DNA from: VBAS01 sp035318985
GTDB lineage: Bacteria > Bacteroidota > Bacteroidia > Chitinophagales > Chitinophagaceae
Direction: 5' to 3'
Assembly (NCBI GenBank): GCA_035318985.1
Contig: DATHDP010000017.1
Location: 1-29,162, forward strand
DNA: 29,162 bases
Shown piece after piece: positions 1-7,414 of this stretch. The notes beneath the pieces were generated by a model, which searched no databases, had not been told where the DNA came from, and saw nothing but the letters and a program-made list of their open reading frames with translations. Numbering within the stretch: the first letter of the stretch is position 1; every line of letters starts with the position of its first letter. A program made the position numbers and the translations under genes.

Positions 1-327
1 CATAGACATGATAGCATATTGCTGTTGTTCAGGATCGAATTCCGGTTGCCTGAGTTTTTCGAGTATAGCCGCAGGTGTGGCGTTGTTCATGAGCATTTTG
101 AATCCTTCTAATCTTGCAAACGGATTGCTATTGGCCTGAACCACTATGGCGCCCTTGCCGGGCAAGATGAGGCCGATACCATAAACACTGACCGTACACG
201 AAGCCCCTGCTATTCCTACCTGTTTTGTTTTAGGATCTATCACAATGATTGACCATGTGGCGAACGAGGGAAGATGCAGAATGAGAATTAAAAGAATGGA
301 GAAGCAATATTTCATTGTTATTTTCAT
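1..327 (-). CDS. DUF1028 family secreted protein, 5' part only
   Basis: The gene runs off the left edge: the first 109 codons are present without a stop. The start is ATG at 327, with an in-frame ATG at 315 (MKYCFSILL) as the alternative. The N-terminus is a signal peptide ending around SFA, followed at once by TWSIIVIDPKTKQVGIAGAS. This is the typical opening of the DUF1028 family, which is related to Ntn-hydrolases and opens with a T/FSI strand, a D-P-x-T turn and a G-x-AGAS segment. In Ntn-hydrolases the mature N-terminal residue can be the nucleophile, so cleavage just before Thr would fit an active enzyme; that step is inference. A later GKGAIVVQAN segment also fits the family. The substrate is unknown. 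The gene diverges from the plus-strand gene starting at 502. Confidence 0.8.
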   Translation of the reverse strand, partial: MKITMKYCFSILLILILHLPSFATWSIIVIDPKTKQVGIAGASCTVSVYGIGLILPGKGAIVVQANSNPFARLEGFKMLMNNATPAAILEKLRQPEFDPEQQQYAIMSM

Positions 328-399
328 TTTCAACATTTGGATGAAAATTAGATTACATATATGTGTAAATTTATAAATTGTTCTTTACTCAAGATCCCT

Positions 400-450
400 T
401 TTATATTCTTTATTGTGTTGAAGAAAGAAGGAGCACTATCCGTAACTCAG
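400..450 (+). repeat. Dispersed intergenic repeat family A, copy 1
   Basis: This is a TTTATATTCTTTATT block followed by TTGAAGAAAGAAGGAGCACT and then ATCCGTAAC. It matches the copies near 5509, 14387, 15070, 16665, 17708 and 28017 in the same orientation. It lies in the divergent spacer between the DUF1028 gene and the DoxX-like gene and ends about 50 bases before the latter. The function is unknown. Confidence 0.75.
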
Positions 451-501
451 GCTGAACTGAAATAATTTATCTTTCACTTAATAAATTTATACTTTACAAA
501 A

Positions 502-1284
502 ATGATCACCCCATCCTCACCTCTCGTCACTGCCGGACGAGTGATGTTTGCTCTTGGTCTAATTGGTCTTGCTATACTTGGCTTTATGACAAATGATCTT
601 ATCGTAGGCCGGCCGCCTGCATGGCCGACGAGCTTCAGCGCTAAAGAAACTTTTTCTCTTGTATTGAATGTATTGCTTGTTGCCGGATGTGTTGCAATTA
701 TCTTTCAACGACAAGGAGCATTCGCGGCTTTTCTGACAGCAGCCATTATTTTTACTTTTAGTTTTCTTATTCGCTATATCCCCGCAATTGTAAAAGCTCA
801 ACCCAAAGAAATACTCTGGAATATCAATGCTTATAAAACACTGGCATTGATCGGTGGCTCATTGATCATAGGTGTTTATTTTTTAAGAAATAATTCGCCC
901 GGTTCCGGAAAAATATTTCTTGTCATTGGCTCTATCTTTCTCAGCATGTTTTTTATCATCAGCGGTCTTGCTCACTTTAAGTTCGCTGACTTTATTATTG
1001 ATGGTCTTATGCCGTCTTACATTCCTTTTCATCCCTTCTGGACATATTTCTGTGGTATAGCTTTGATCGCAGGCGGAATTGGAATTCAAATAAACCCTCT
1101 CAGAAAAATAGCCGCATTGTTAGTCGGCATTATGATAACTGGCTGGTTCCTTCTACTTCATATCCCAAGGTTTTTTGCCAATACCAACGATCCAAGCGAT
1201 CAAATGGGACTTTGTGAATCATTTGCTTTCGCGGGGATAATGTTTGTATTGTATGGTTTGTTTAAGGCAAAAAAAGAGAACTAA
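502..1284 (+). CDS. DoxX-like multi-pass inner-membrane protein
   Basis: A 260-residue, very hydrophobic protein with about eight predicted membrane segments, near residues 12-30, 51-68, 72-92, 110-128, 136-158, 179-196, 203-221 and 234-254. The fifth segment ends in SGLAHFKFADF, which resembles the G-x-x-HF signature of DoxX-type proteins. DoxX-like proteins are small membrane proteins linked in some bacteria to quinone or sulfur redox chemistry and stress responses; nothing here shows a reaction. The start ATG follows an A-rich leader (TTTACAAAAATG), common in Bacteroidota genes that lack a Shine-Dalgarno. The next gene starts 96 bases downstream on the same strand. Family membership is moderately likely and the function is unknown. 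Confidence 0.7.
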   Translation: MITPSSPLVTAGRVMFALGLIGLAILGFMTNDLIVGRPPAWPTSFSAKETFSLVLNVLLVAGCVAIIFQRQGAFAAFLTAAIIFTFSFLIRYIPAIVKAQPKEILWNINAYKTLALIGGSLIIGVYFLRNNSPGSGKIFLVIGSIFLSMFFIISGLAHFKFADFIIDGLMPSYIPFHPFWTYFCGIALIAGGIGIQINPLRKIAALLVGIMITGWFLLLHIPRFFANTNDPSDQMGLCESFAFAGIMFVLYGLFKAKKEN

Positions 1285-1380
1285 GCAATAACCCCGCTTG
1301 CCGGCAGGCAGCGATTTCAAAATATTCACTGCCGGACCATCATGAGTGGATTATAAGTTCTAAGTTTAAAAAAAAGTAAA

Positions 1381-3063
1381 ATGAGCAGATCCGGTAAACT
1401 GGTATCTCAACTTTTTTCTATCCGCAACAGTTATGGAAAAGAATTTCCATCTCAAAAGCTTTTTTTGCTAAAAGCGATCGATAAGGAAAGGCCAACCAGC
1501 AAAAAAGATGTACAGGCTTATCATTCAGTCTTACTTTTTCTTATTGCATATCCTGATAACAGATCTGTTTACACACAGGCGACATTTTCTTTGCAGCAAT
1601 TGCATTTATATATTCAATCCCATAAGCGGCTACATGATAGTCTGTACAATACCGGCATCACCTATACTCAGCTCTGCGCAGCATATAGTTTTGAAATGGT
1701 AAAATGGATGAGAGCATCCTATAAAAAAAATATCCGCATCAGTTCCTTTGAAGCAGGTGAGGCGCAGATCCAATTTATACTGTCAGTTGTAATGCCGAAG
1801 GTAGAATCAGAAATTATGCAGGATGGCAATGCGGAGTGGAGATCATGGCTGAAGCGATCAATGAAAAAAGAAGAAGACCTTCTTGATCGGTTAATTGCAG
1901 TATTTGATGAAACCGATATCCGCCCTGAAGTAAAAGATGAACTTTGGTCAGCGATCGGTATCAATATTGAAATTGATCTTGCTGCACCTGATAGCTTGAC
2001 GGATACATTATTCATTCCATTCTATCACCGTTCGCTAATAAAAAAGAAAAACGATCGGGCGGTAAAAGGAATTCATCCTCCGAAAGTTCATCTTGAAAAA
2101 GATGAAGCAGCGCAGATCATTGCGTGCAGCAGGATGATACTTGTAAAACACCTTCGTGAAATTGACCCGATCACGTTTACATCAGCAGAACTTATCAGTT
2201 ATTACCAGCTTCCCCGCGGATATTCGATTGCATTGATGGGTATGGTGCCGGAAAGAAGACATCCCATCGACAGTTATATGGGATACACAGTATTTAAAAA
2301 TGGCTTGCCCATTGCTTATGCTGCCTCATGGGTATTTTTTGACAGTGCTCGTATCGGTCTTAATCTGTTTCCTGCCTACCGTGGTGGTGAGTCAAAATAT
2401 ATTTTTGAACAGGTATTAAAAATTCATCGCAGTGTCTACAAGTTAAAGCGATTCAGTACAGATCCTTACCAAATCGGAAAAGATAACAACGACGGGATTC
2501 ATTCGGGTGCATTCTGGATATATTATAGCGCCGGGTTTCGTCCAATCTGGGAAGAGCAACGGAAAATTTCAGAAACTGAAGCGAAGAAAATAAGATCAAT
2601 AAAAGGATACCGTACACCACCAAGTGTTTTAAAAAAACTGGCTGAATCAAGACTTGAATTGATCCTTGATAAAAAAGCAGTGCGGTTTGATGTTACCGAT
2701 TTAAGCCGGGCTTATGCAGGCATTTTGAAAGATCGGTATAATAATAAACGTAAACCGGCAGAAGAACTTGCCTTAAAAAAACTGGCAGCAATTTTAAAAA
2801 TAAAAAAATACCAGGAAGTCAATATTCAGTATGTTTTGAAAAACTGGAGTATTCTTTTGCTTAACAATGAAAAAGAATTGCGCAACAATGGTGGATTAAA
2901 AAAGATCTTAAAAAAACTATTTGAGATAAAGGCATGCGGTTCAGAAGAAGAATATATCTATGGTCTGCAACGTTCAGTAGTTCTGAAGAAAATGATGGAG
3001 AAAGTGCTGAATAATATTACCGGTCACATCGAGACGGTTGACATTGTACAATTACTTGCGTAG
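1381..3063 (+). CDS. Conserved hypothetical protein, possible GNAT-like fold in the middle
   Basis: A 560-residue soluble protein without signal peptide or membrane segment, rich in Lys and Glu. I do not recognise a named family with confidence. Residues around 300-385 resemble an acetyltransferase-like core: a strand (IAYAASWVFF), a strand (RIGLNLFPAYRGG) followed by a helix, and later FWIYYSAGFRPIWEE, similar to the Y-x-x-x-GF/F turn near the end of GNAT domains. This is inference from pattern alone. The flanking N- and C-terminal regions are helical and lysine-rich. The start ATG at 1381 is preceded by an A-rich stretch. A 13-bp hairpin lies just after the stop, so this gene probably ends its transcript before the acyltransferase gene. 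Confidence 0.75.
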   Translation: MSRSGKLVSQLFSIRNSYGKEFPSQKLFLLKAIDKERPTSKKDVQAYHSVLLFLIAYPDNRSVYTQATFSLQQLHLYIQSHKRLHDSLYNTGITYTQLCAAYSFEMVKWMRASYKKNIRISSFEAGEAQIQFILSVVMPKVESEIMQDGNAEWRSWLKRSMKKEEDLLDRLIAVFDETDIRPEVKDELWSAIGINIEIDLAAPDSLTDTLFIPFYHRSLIKKKNDRAVKGIHPPKVHLEKDEAAQIIACSRMILVKHLREIDPITFTSAELISYYQLPRGYSIALMGMVPERRHPIDSYMGYTVFKNGLPIAYAASWVFFDSARIGLNLFPAYRGGESKYIFEQVLKIHRSVYKLKRFSTDPYQIGKDNNDGIHSGAFWIYYSAGFRPIWEEQRKISETEAKKIRSIKGYRTPPSVLKKLAESRLELILDKKAVRFDVTDLSRAYAGILKDRYNNKRKPAEELALKKLAAILKIKKYQEVNIQYVLKNWSILLLNNEKELRNNGGLKKILKKLFEIKACGSEEEYIYGLQRSVVLKKMMEKVLNNITGHIETVDIVQLLA

Positions 3064-3074
3064 GAAATAATAGT

Positions 3075-3112
3075 CGAGGTATCTCAGAGATTAATTAACC
3101 TGAGATACCTCG
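3075..3112 (+). terminator. Hairpin after the 560-residue gene, possible terminator
   Basis: CGAGGTATCTCAG (3075-3087) and CTGAGATACCTCG (3100-3112) form a perfect 13-bp stem with a 12-base loop, starting 12 bases after the stop codon. Position and strength suggest a terminator, but no clear T-run follows. The right arm is also the beginning of repeat B, so the hairpin may belong to that element. Confidence 0.55.
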
Positions 3113-3243
3113 CTTACATTCATTTTAATTGACGATTAAAAATGCAGGCTCGGTATGACAAAACCCTGATAGATTGTAATTGCATTAAAGAATAGAAAAG
3201 CGTTCTACAAACAATTTCTTTTATTACAGATCATTTGGAAGAC
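3100..3243 (+). repeat. Dispersed repeat family B, copy 1
   Basis: About 144 bases that align along most of their length with 10656-10788. Shared blocks include CTGAGATACCTCGCTTA, TTCATTTTAATTGA, GTAATTGCATTAAAGAATAG and CAGATCATTTG. Copy 1 has about 10 extra bases near 3213-3228. Its end overlaps a TTG that could open the acyltransferase reading frame at 3235. It has no coding signal of its own. Confidence 0.85.
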
Positions 3244-3285
3244 AAAATAACTGAACAGAGTTCTTCATTCTTATCTTTACGCATC

Positions 3286-4164
3286 ATGTATTATATCGTT
3301 TACGGCTTACTTTATGCTTTTTCCTTATTGCCTTTGAGAGTTCTTTATCTTTTTTCTGACATTGCTTATTTCTTTTTTTATCCTGTTTTCGGATACAGAA
3401 AAAAAGTTGTAATGGCTAACCTGTTGCAGGCTTTTCCCGAAAAAACTGAAAAGGAAAGAATAGTTATTGCAAAAAAATTTTATAAGAATCTTTTTGATAT
3501 GTTTTTAGAGACCATCAAGATGATCTCCGTATCAGATAAATTTATAATAAAGCGGTTTACTGCAAACTGGGAATTGATAAAATCTCTCGAGTCAACAGGT
3601 AAAAGTGTACAGGTACACCTTGGTCATAATTTTAATTGGGAATGGGGAAATTCGATTTTGACAAATTACACGGCATTCAAATTTTTGGCTGTCTATATGC
3701 CGATAAGGAATAAAATCTTCGAAAGGTTATTTTATAAGTTGCGAACCCGAAATGGCGCTATTTTTTTAAAGGCCACCACTATGCGTGAAGAATTTTTGCC
3801 TTATCAAAATACACATTACCTGCTCGGTTTAATAGCCGATCAAAGCCCGGGTCATCCGGGTAATGCATGGTGGTTTAATTTTTTTAATAAACCAACACCG
3901 TTTTTAAAAGGCCCGGCGAAAGGTGCCATATTAAATGATACAGCAGTTGTGTTTGCATTTATTCATAAACCACGCCGCGGCTATTATGAAGGAGTTTTTA
4001 AACTGGCAACAAAAGACACTACATCATTGACGGAACAGGAGCTTACGGGAAAATTTGTGGATTACCTGGAAGAAGGGATCAGGCAATATCCCGATATGTG
4101 GCTTTGGAGCCACCGCCGGTGGAAATGGGAATGGAAACCAGAGTATGGCGAAATAATTAAATAA
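3286..4164 (+). CDS. LpxL/HtrB-type lipid A biosynthesis acyltransferase
   Basis: A 292-residue member of the lysophospholipid/lipid A acyltransferase family, which transfers an acyl chain onto the lipid A precursor at the inner face of the cytoplasmic membrane. The N-terminus (MYYIVYGLLYAFSLLPLRVL) is a membrane anchor, followed by FGYRKKVVMANL, a typical family segment. The catalytic H-x4-E motif is seen in GHNFNWEWGN (H114, E119). A later IADQSPG segment and the ending WLWSHRRWKWEW are also family hallmarks. I chose ATG 3286 because it gives the usual LpxL N-terminus; the frame is open back to a TTG at 3235, but that region lies in repeat B. It may also act on other lipids, such as ornithine lipids. 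Confidence 0.9.
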   Translation: MYYIVYGLLYAFSLLPLRVLYLFSDIAYFFFYPVFGYRKKVVMANLLQAFPEKTEKERIVIAKKFYKNLFDMFLETIKMISVSDKFIIKRFTANWELIKSLESTGKSVQVHLGHNFNWEWGNSILTNYTAFKFLAVYMPIRNKIFERLFYKLRTRNGAIFLKATTMREEFLPYQNTHYLLGLIADQSPGHPGNAWWFNFFNKPTPFLKGPAKGAILNDTAVVFAFIHKPRRGYYEGVFKLATKDTTSLTEQELTGKFVDYLEEGIRQYPDMWLWSHRRWKWEWKPEYGEIIK

Positions 4165-4183
4165 AAAAAGCAGGGCTGTTTTT
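4165..4183. terminator. Weak bidirectional hairpin between convergent genes
   Basis: AAAAAGCAGGGCTGTTTTT begins right after the acyltransferase stop. An A-run pairs with a T-run around a short G/C stem (CA with TG, loop GGGC), and more T residues follow on the plus strand. It lies in the 64-base spacer between two converging genes, where a shared terminator is expected. The stem is short. Confidence 0.4.
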
Positions 4184-4228
4184 AATTTTTTTCTTTTTCA
4201 ACCCCGCAGTGACTGAAGCCAGGATTGA

Positions 4229-5308
4229 TTACGCTTTATCCTTTAATTTAGCTTTTCCTTTTGTCGAATTGTCGTCTTTGGCTTTTTGATCGGTTTGATC
4301 TTTTTCCTTTGGATTTTCATCTTTCGCTTTTGGAGTAGATTGATCCTTTTCCTTTTTATCATTGTCTTTCACTTTCTGATCGGTTTGATCTTTTTCCTTT
4401 GGATTTTCATCTTTCGCTTTTGGACCAGATTGATCATTGTCCTTTTGACCATTGTCTTTTACTTTTTGGTTGTATTGATCTTTTTCCTTTTGGCCATTAT
4501 CTTTCTCTTTCTGATTGAATTGATCTTTTCCTTTTTGATCATTGTCTTTTACTTTCTGGTTGAATTGATCTTTTTCCTTTTGACCATTGTCTTTTTCTTT
4601 CTGATTGAATTGACCTTTCCCTTTTTGATCATTATCTTTTACTTTCTGGTGGTATTGATCTTTTTCCTTTTGATCATTATCTTTCTCTTTCTGATTGAAT
4701 TGATCTTTTCCTTTTTGATCATTATCTTTTACTTTCTGGTTGTATTGATTTTTTCCCTTTTGATCATTGTCTTTCTCTTTCTGATTGTATTGATCTTTTT
4801 CCTTTTGACCATTGTCTTTTTCTTTCTGATTGAATTGATCCTTTTCTTTCGGTTCACTGGCATTGTTATTCTTTTGTCCCTTGAATTTCCAGTCATCATA
4901 ATCGCCATCTTCGTATTCCACATCTTTCAAATGCTTCTCATCGAGGTAATACCTTCCATCATCACCTTTCCAATAAGTATATCCTGCGGTATTTCTGTAG
5001 TAGTAGCGACCATCACTGTATCGATTGATCACTATATTAGTTGTATGAACAATTACCAAAGGACATTTTTTTCTTTGCCCCGGTGCATACGCTTTTGCTG
5101 ATTGATCTCCGTAGATCTTTTTCGCCTGGCCCGGAGGAAGACTACCGCCATTAGATTGGACGGAGTATGTGTTCGTTGATGTTTCAGTTTGAGGCGAAGG
5201 ATTTGCCGGGTATTGTCCGCCTGTGGAATATCTGCTGCTTCGGCAACTAATGGCAATCACTAAGATCAACAGCAAACTAAGAGCTTGTAGAAATTTGGTG
5301 GTTTTCAT
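4229..5308 (-). CDS. Repeat-rich surface or periplasmic lipoprotein (PPGQ/APGQ type)
   Basis: A 359-residue lipoprotein. A signal peptide is followed by a lipobox ending in AISC (Cys22). Residues 57-80 contain LPPGQAKKIYGDQ and AYAPGQRKK, the paired PPGQ/APGQ motif of a Bacteroidota lipoprotein group that is often misannotated as quinol oxidase subunit 4. Residues 84-144 form a Tyr/Gly/Asp-rich region (NRYSDGRYYYRNTAGYTYW) of the type that follows this motif. From residue 154 to 348 come thirteen 15-residue repeats of the form KxKDQxxQKxKDNxQ, extremely rich in charged and Gln residues and probably unfolded or helical. No enzyme motif is present. It converges with the acyltransferase gene. 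Role unknown; a spacer or binding tail at the cell surface is possible. Confidence 0.85.
   Translation of the reverse strand: MKTTKFLQALSLLLILVIAISCRSSRYSTGGQYPANPSPQTETSTNTYSVQSNGGSLPPGQAKKIYGDQSAKAYAPGQRKKCPLVIVHTTNIVINRYSDGRYYYRNTAGYTYWKGDDGRYYLDEKHLKDVEYEDGDYDDWKFKGQKNNNASEPKEKDQFNQKEKDNGQKEKDQYNQKEKDNDQKGKNQYNQKVKDNDQKGKDQFNQKEKDNDQKEKDQYHQKVKDNDQKGKGQFNQKEKDNGQKEKDQFNQKVKDNDQKGKDQFNQKEKDNGQKEKDQYNQKVKDNGQKDNDQSGPKAKDENPKEKDQTDQKVKDNDKKEKDQSTPKAKDENPKEKDQTDQKAKDDNSTKGKAKLKDKA
4265..4849 (-). repeat. 45-bp coding tandem repeat, 13 units
   Basis: Thirteen consecutive 45-bp units in frame inside the lipoprotein gene. Units often alternate (KEKD start versus KGKD start; KEKDN versus KVKDN second half), giving a 90-bp higher-order period in the middle. 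The four units nearest the gene end diverge to QSGP/QTDQ/QSTP and KAKDENP forms. Such arrays commonly change copy number by slippage or recombination. Confidence 0.95.
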
Positions 5309-5351
5309 AGTAAGATTTTATTCACCCCAAAAAACGCAAAATTATCCTAAT

Positions 5352-5450
5352 ATGAAACGGAATTTAATAGTATTAACAGCTGCACTGTATATTTCCATGG
5401 ATACAAAAGTGCAAACCCCCGAATCTTCCTGTAAAGCAATCGTAAATTAA
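5352..5450 (+). CDS. Possible 32-residue peptide or remnant of a secreted-protein gene
   Basis: An ATG opens MKRNLIVLTAALYISMDT, which looks like the start of a signal peptide, but the frame stops after 32 codons. No continuation was found in the following 60 bases. It could be a chance ORF, a tiny secreted peptide, or the decayed 5' end of a lost gene. It lies in the 242-base spacer between two minus-strand genes. Support is weak. Confidence 0.15.
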   Translation: MKRNLIVLTAALYISMDTKVQTPESSCKAIVN

Positions 5451-5508
5451 CTCTGGAAGATGCAGATTCCTGTAAGATACCGAAGGAACTGTAGTATAAT
5501 GGTCAAAA

Positions 5509-5539
5509 CTTATTGCTTGAAGAAAGAAGGAATGTTACC
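5509..5539 (+). repeat. Repeat family A, copy 2 (degenerate)
   Basis: TTATTGCTTGAAGAAAGAAG followed by GAATGTTACCA matches the centre of the repeat A consensus, but the AT-rich left part and the GACAAC right part are lost. It has the same orientation as the other copies, although both flanking annotated genes are on the minus strand. Confidence 0.55.
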
Positions 5540-5550
5540 ATCTTAGGTTT

Positions 5551-5802
5551 TTAAATGAAAGATCCATCCTGCACCGCATCGAGTCCTTTCTGATTTAATA
5601 CTATAGTAAAACCATCGACGCCTTTTTTCACATATTGACTAATAAAACGATTTTTGTTAAGCTCAGCCAGGAGTGTATCCAGATCTTCTTTGGACAAATT
5701 CAATGTTTTAGTTAGTGAATTAAAACTAAACCGTGTAGGTTTACCAGGTGTCAGTTCACTACTGATTGCTGATAGTATCGCTAACTTATTTTGATCTGAC
5801 AT
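5551..5802 (-). CDS. Small winged-helix-like protein
   Basis: An 83-residue soluble protein starting MSDQNKLAILSAISSEL. The frame is open upstream to an ATG at 5826, adding MYALKFYT, but the start at 5802 looks more natural. The pattern is helix (NKLAILSAISSEL), helix (FSFNSLTKTLNL), helix (SKEDLDTLLAELNKNRFI), then two strands (SQYVKKGVD, GFTIVLNQKGLDAV). This is the layout of a winged helix in which the third helix reads DNA and the strands form the wing. It may be a small transcription regulator or a protein-interaction domain. No effector domain is present and no target can be named. It is a separate unit, not obviously tied to the SusC/D pair, whose hairpin terminator lies just upstream. 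Confidence 0.6.
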   Translation of the reverse strand: MSDQNKLAILSAISSELTPGKPTRFSFNSLTKTLNLSKEDLDTLLAELNKNRFISQYVKKGVDGFTIVLNQKGLDAVQDGSFI

Positions 5803-5921
5803 TGTATAAAATTTTAAGGCATACAATATACCTAAAATGTTGCGAAGCAGTTTCCCTCAACTTTCGACAGATCTTACATCTTTCTTTTATTGCAGATTAT
5901 TTATAAGATTCTGCAAATAAC

Positions 5922-5956
5922 TAAAAGCCGTTTCGACTTAGTCGAAACGGCTTTTA
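5922..5956 (-). terminator. Strong hairpin terminator after the SusC/SusD pair
   Basis: TAAAAGCCGTTTCGAC and GTCGAAACGGCTTTTA form a perfect 16-bp stem with loop TTA, ending 21 bases past the SusD stop. Read on the minus strand, the right side ends in a T-run, as in a Rho-independent terminator. It could work in both directions. Confidence 0.9.
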
Positions 5957-5977
5957 ACAATGATGGCTTTAATAAAA

Positions 5978-7396
5978 TTAATAACCGGGATTCTGTGGAA
6001 GTATATTCGGATTGGCATTGATCTCAGCTATCGGTAATGGCCATGTCCATGCACGGTTTGTTGGGTCCAATGTACAAAACACAGAACAGCTGGAACGGAT
6101 GATCGTTTTAGTTGTTCTTTTCAGATCAAACCAGCGATGTCCTTCACTAATAAGTTCCTTTCTCCTCTCCAATGCAATTGCATTTATCAGGGCTGTACCA
6201 GTTTCTGTGCCGGGAACAAATCCAGCTATTCTTGTTGCACGAAGCGTATTAAGATCAGCAAGTGCAGACACTTCGTTTGCTCCACCTTTACGTGCATAAG
6301 CTTCTGCTCTTATCAAATACATTTCTCCTGTACGAAACGCTTTAAAATTTGTGATGCCGTCAGGACGGGGAACCTGCGCAGCCTTTGCCAGGTATTTTGA
6401 TAAAACCAATCTATTGCTTCTCACCTGGAAATATGAACTATAACGTACATCATTTACCTGGTCATATGTAGTTATCAATGCAGGATTGGGACGATAAGAA
6501 CTCCTGTTATTTGGAACAAAATATACAGGATCGGCAATACGTCCTTCGCCGGCATTAAAACTTACAGACCAGATCACTTCTGAAGTTGAAGCGTCTGTCC
6601 AGATATTAGGGAAATTTGTACGACTTGCTAATGGAATTGCATTGATAACAAGCGTTGAATATTTAATTGCACTGTCCAATTGGTTTGAATATAAAAATAC
6701 TCTTGACATGATGGCGTTTACACCTTGTATATCTATATATGCTTTACCTGTAGCATTGATCGTTTTATCAAGTCCGCTATTTATAAGTCCTCTTGCTTGC
6801 TCAAGATCAGCTTCAATATGATCATACGTTTCTTTAACTGTACCTCTTGCTGGCTTTTGTTCGTAATCAAAAACAGTGATATACGGGATACCGGGTTTGG
6901 CAGAGTTGCGATCATACTCTTCAACCCAATAACGTAGGAGATCAAAATGAGCCAGGGCCCGGATAGCTAATGCCTGTGCCTTGATACGATTTACGGCGCC
7001 ACCATCTGTCGCTGAAAAATTATCGATATCTCTAAGCAACAGGTTCGCTTGTGAAATGATCCGATAAGCGGCCTGCCATGTAGCACCGATATTAGGTTCA
7101 TCTTCGGCATAGCGCCAGGTAGATAAAGTCTGATAATTACCCAGAGATTCTGTTGTTTCATTCAAATTATCGCTCAGCATATCAGGAAGATTAACAAACG
7201 CATTTGATGCGCTGCCATAATAATTGCCAGAGCGGAATAATGCATAAGCACCTGTTAATGCAAAATCAAAATCTTCAATGGTGGTAAATCTTGTAGAGCC
7301 ATCGAGCTGGTGAGTCGGTTCTGACTCTATTATTTTTTTACACGAAGCAAGACTGGCTGTAATTATAATTGCGGCAAATATTTTTCTGAATAACAT
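5978..7396 (-). CDS. RagB/SusD family nutrient-binding outer-membrane lipoprotein
   Basis: A 472-residue SusD-type lipoprotein that should sit on the cell surface as a lid on its SusC partner and capture a glycan or other nutrient. The signal peptide ends in a lipobox (SLASC, Cys19). Helical TPR-like segments are visible: ALAIRALAHFDLLRYW is the classic SusD motif, FRTGEMYLIRAEAYARKG a second, and ERRKELISEGHRWFDLKRT near the C-terminus a third. Length is normal for the smaller members. It starts 18 bases after the SusC stop, so both are translated from one transcript, and a strong hairpin follows. The substrate cannot be read from the sequence. Confidence 0.95.
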   Translation of the reverse strand: MLFRKIFAAIIITASLASCKKIIESEPTHQLDGSTRFTTIEDFDFALTGAYALFRSGNYYGSASNAFVNLPDMLSDNLNETTESLGNYQTLSTWRYAEDEPNIGATWQAAYRIISQANLLLRDIDNFSATDGGAVNRIKAQALAIRALAHFDLLRYWVEEYDRNSAKPGIPYITVFDYEQKPARGTVKETYDHIEADLEQARGLINSGLDKTINATGKAYIDIQGVNAIMSRVFLYSNQLDSAIKYSTLVINAIPLASRTNFPNIWTDASTSEVIWSVSFNAGEGRIADPVYFVPNNRSSYRPNPALITTYDQVNDVRYSSYFQVRSNRLVLSKYLAKAAQVPRPDGITNFKAFRTGEMYLIRAEAYARKGGANEVSALADLNTLRATRIAGFVPGTETGTALINAIALERRKELISEGHRWFDLKRTTKTIIRSSCSVFCTLDPTNRAWTWPLPIAEINANPNILPQNPGY

Positions 7397-7414
7397 AGCT
7401 GTAATTTTTTTTGT

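Noticed and set aside
3235..3285. TTG start for the acyltransferase
   Set aside because: It lies at the end of repeat B, and ATG 3286 gives the standard family N-terminus.
4286..5101. Long plus-strand frame of 271 codons with a Phe/Leu/Ile-rich product
   Set aside because: It is the mirror of the 45-bp repeat array. The low-complexity hydrophobic product arises from the reverse complement of Lys/Asp/Gln codons, and the minus-strand frame has a lipobox and a known family motif.
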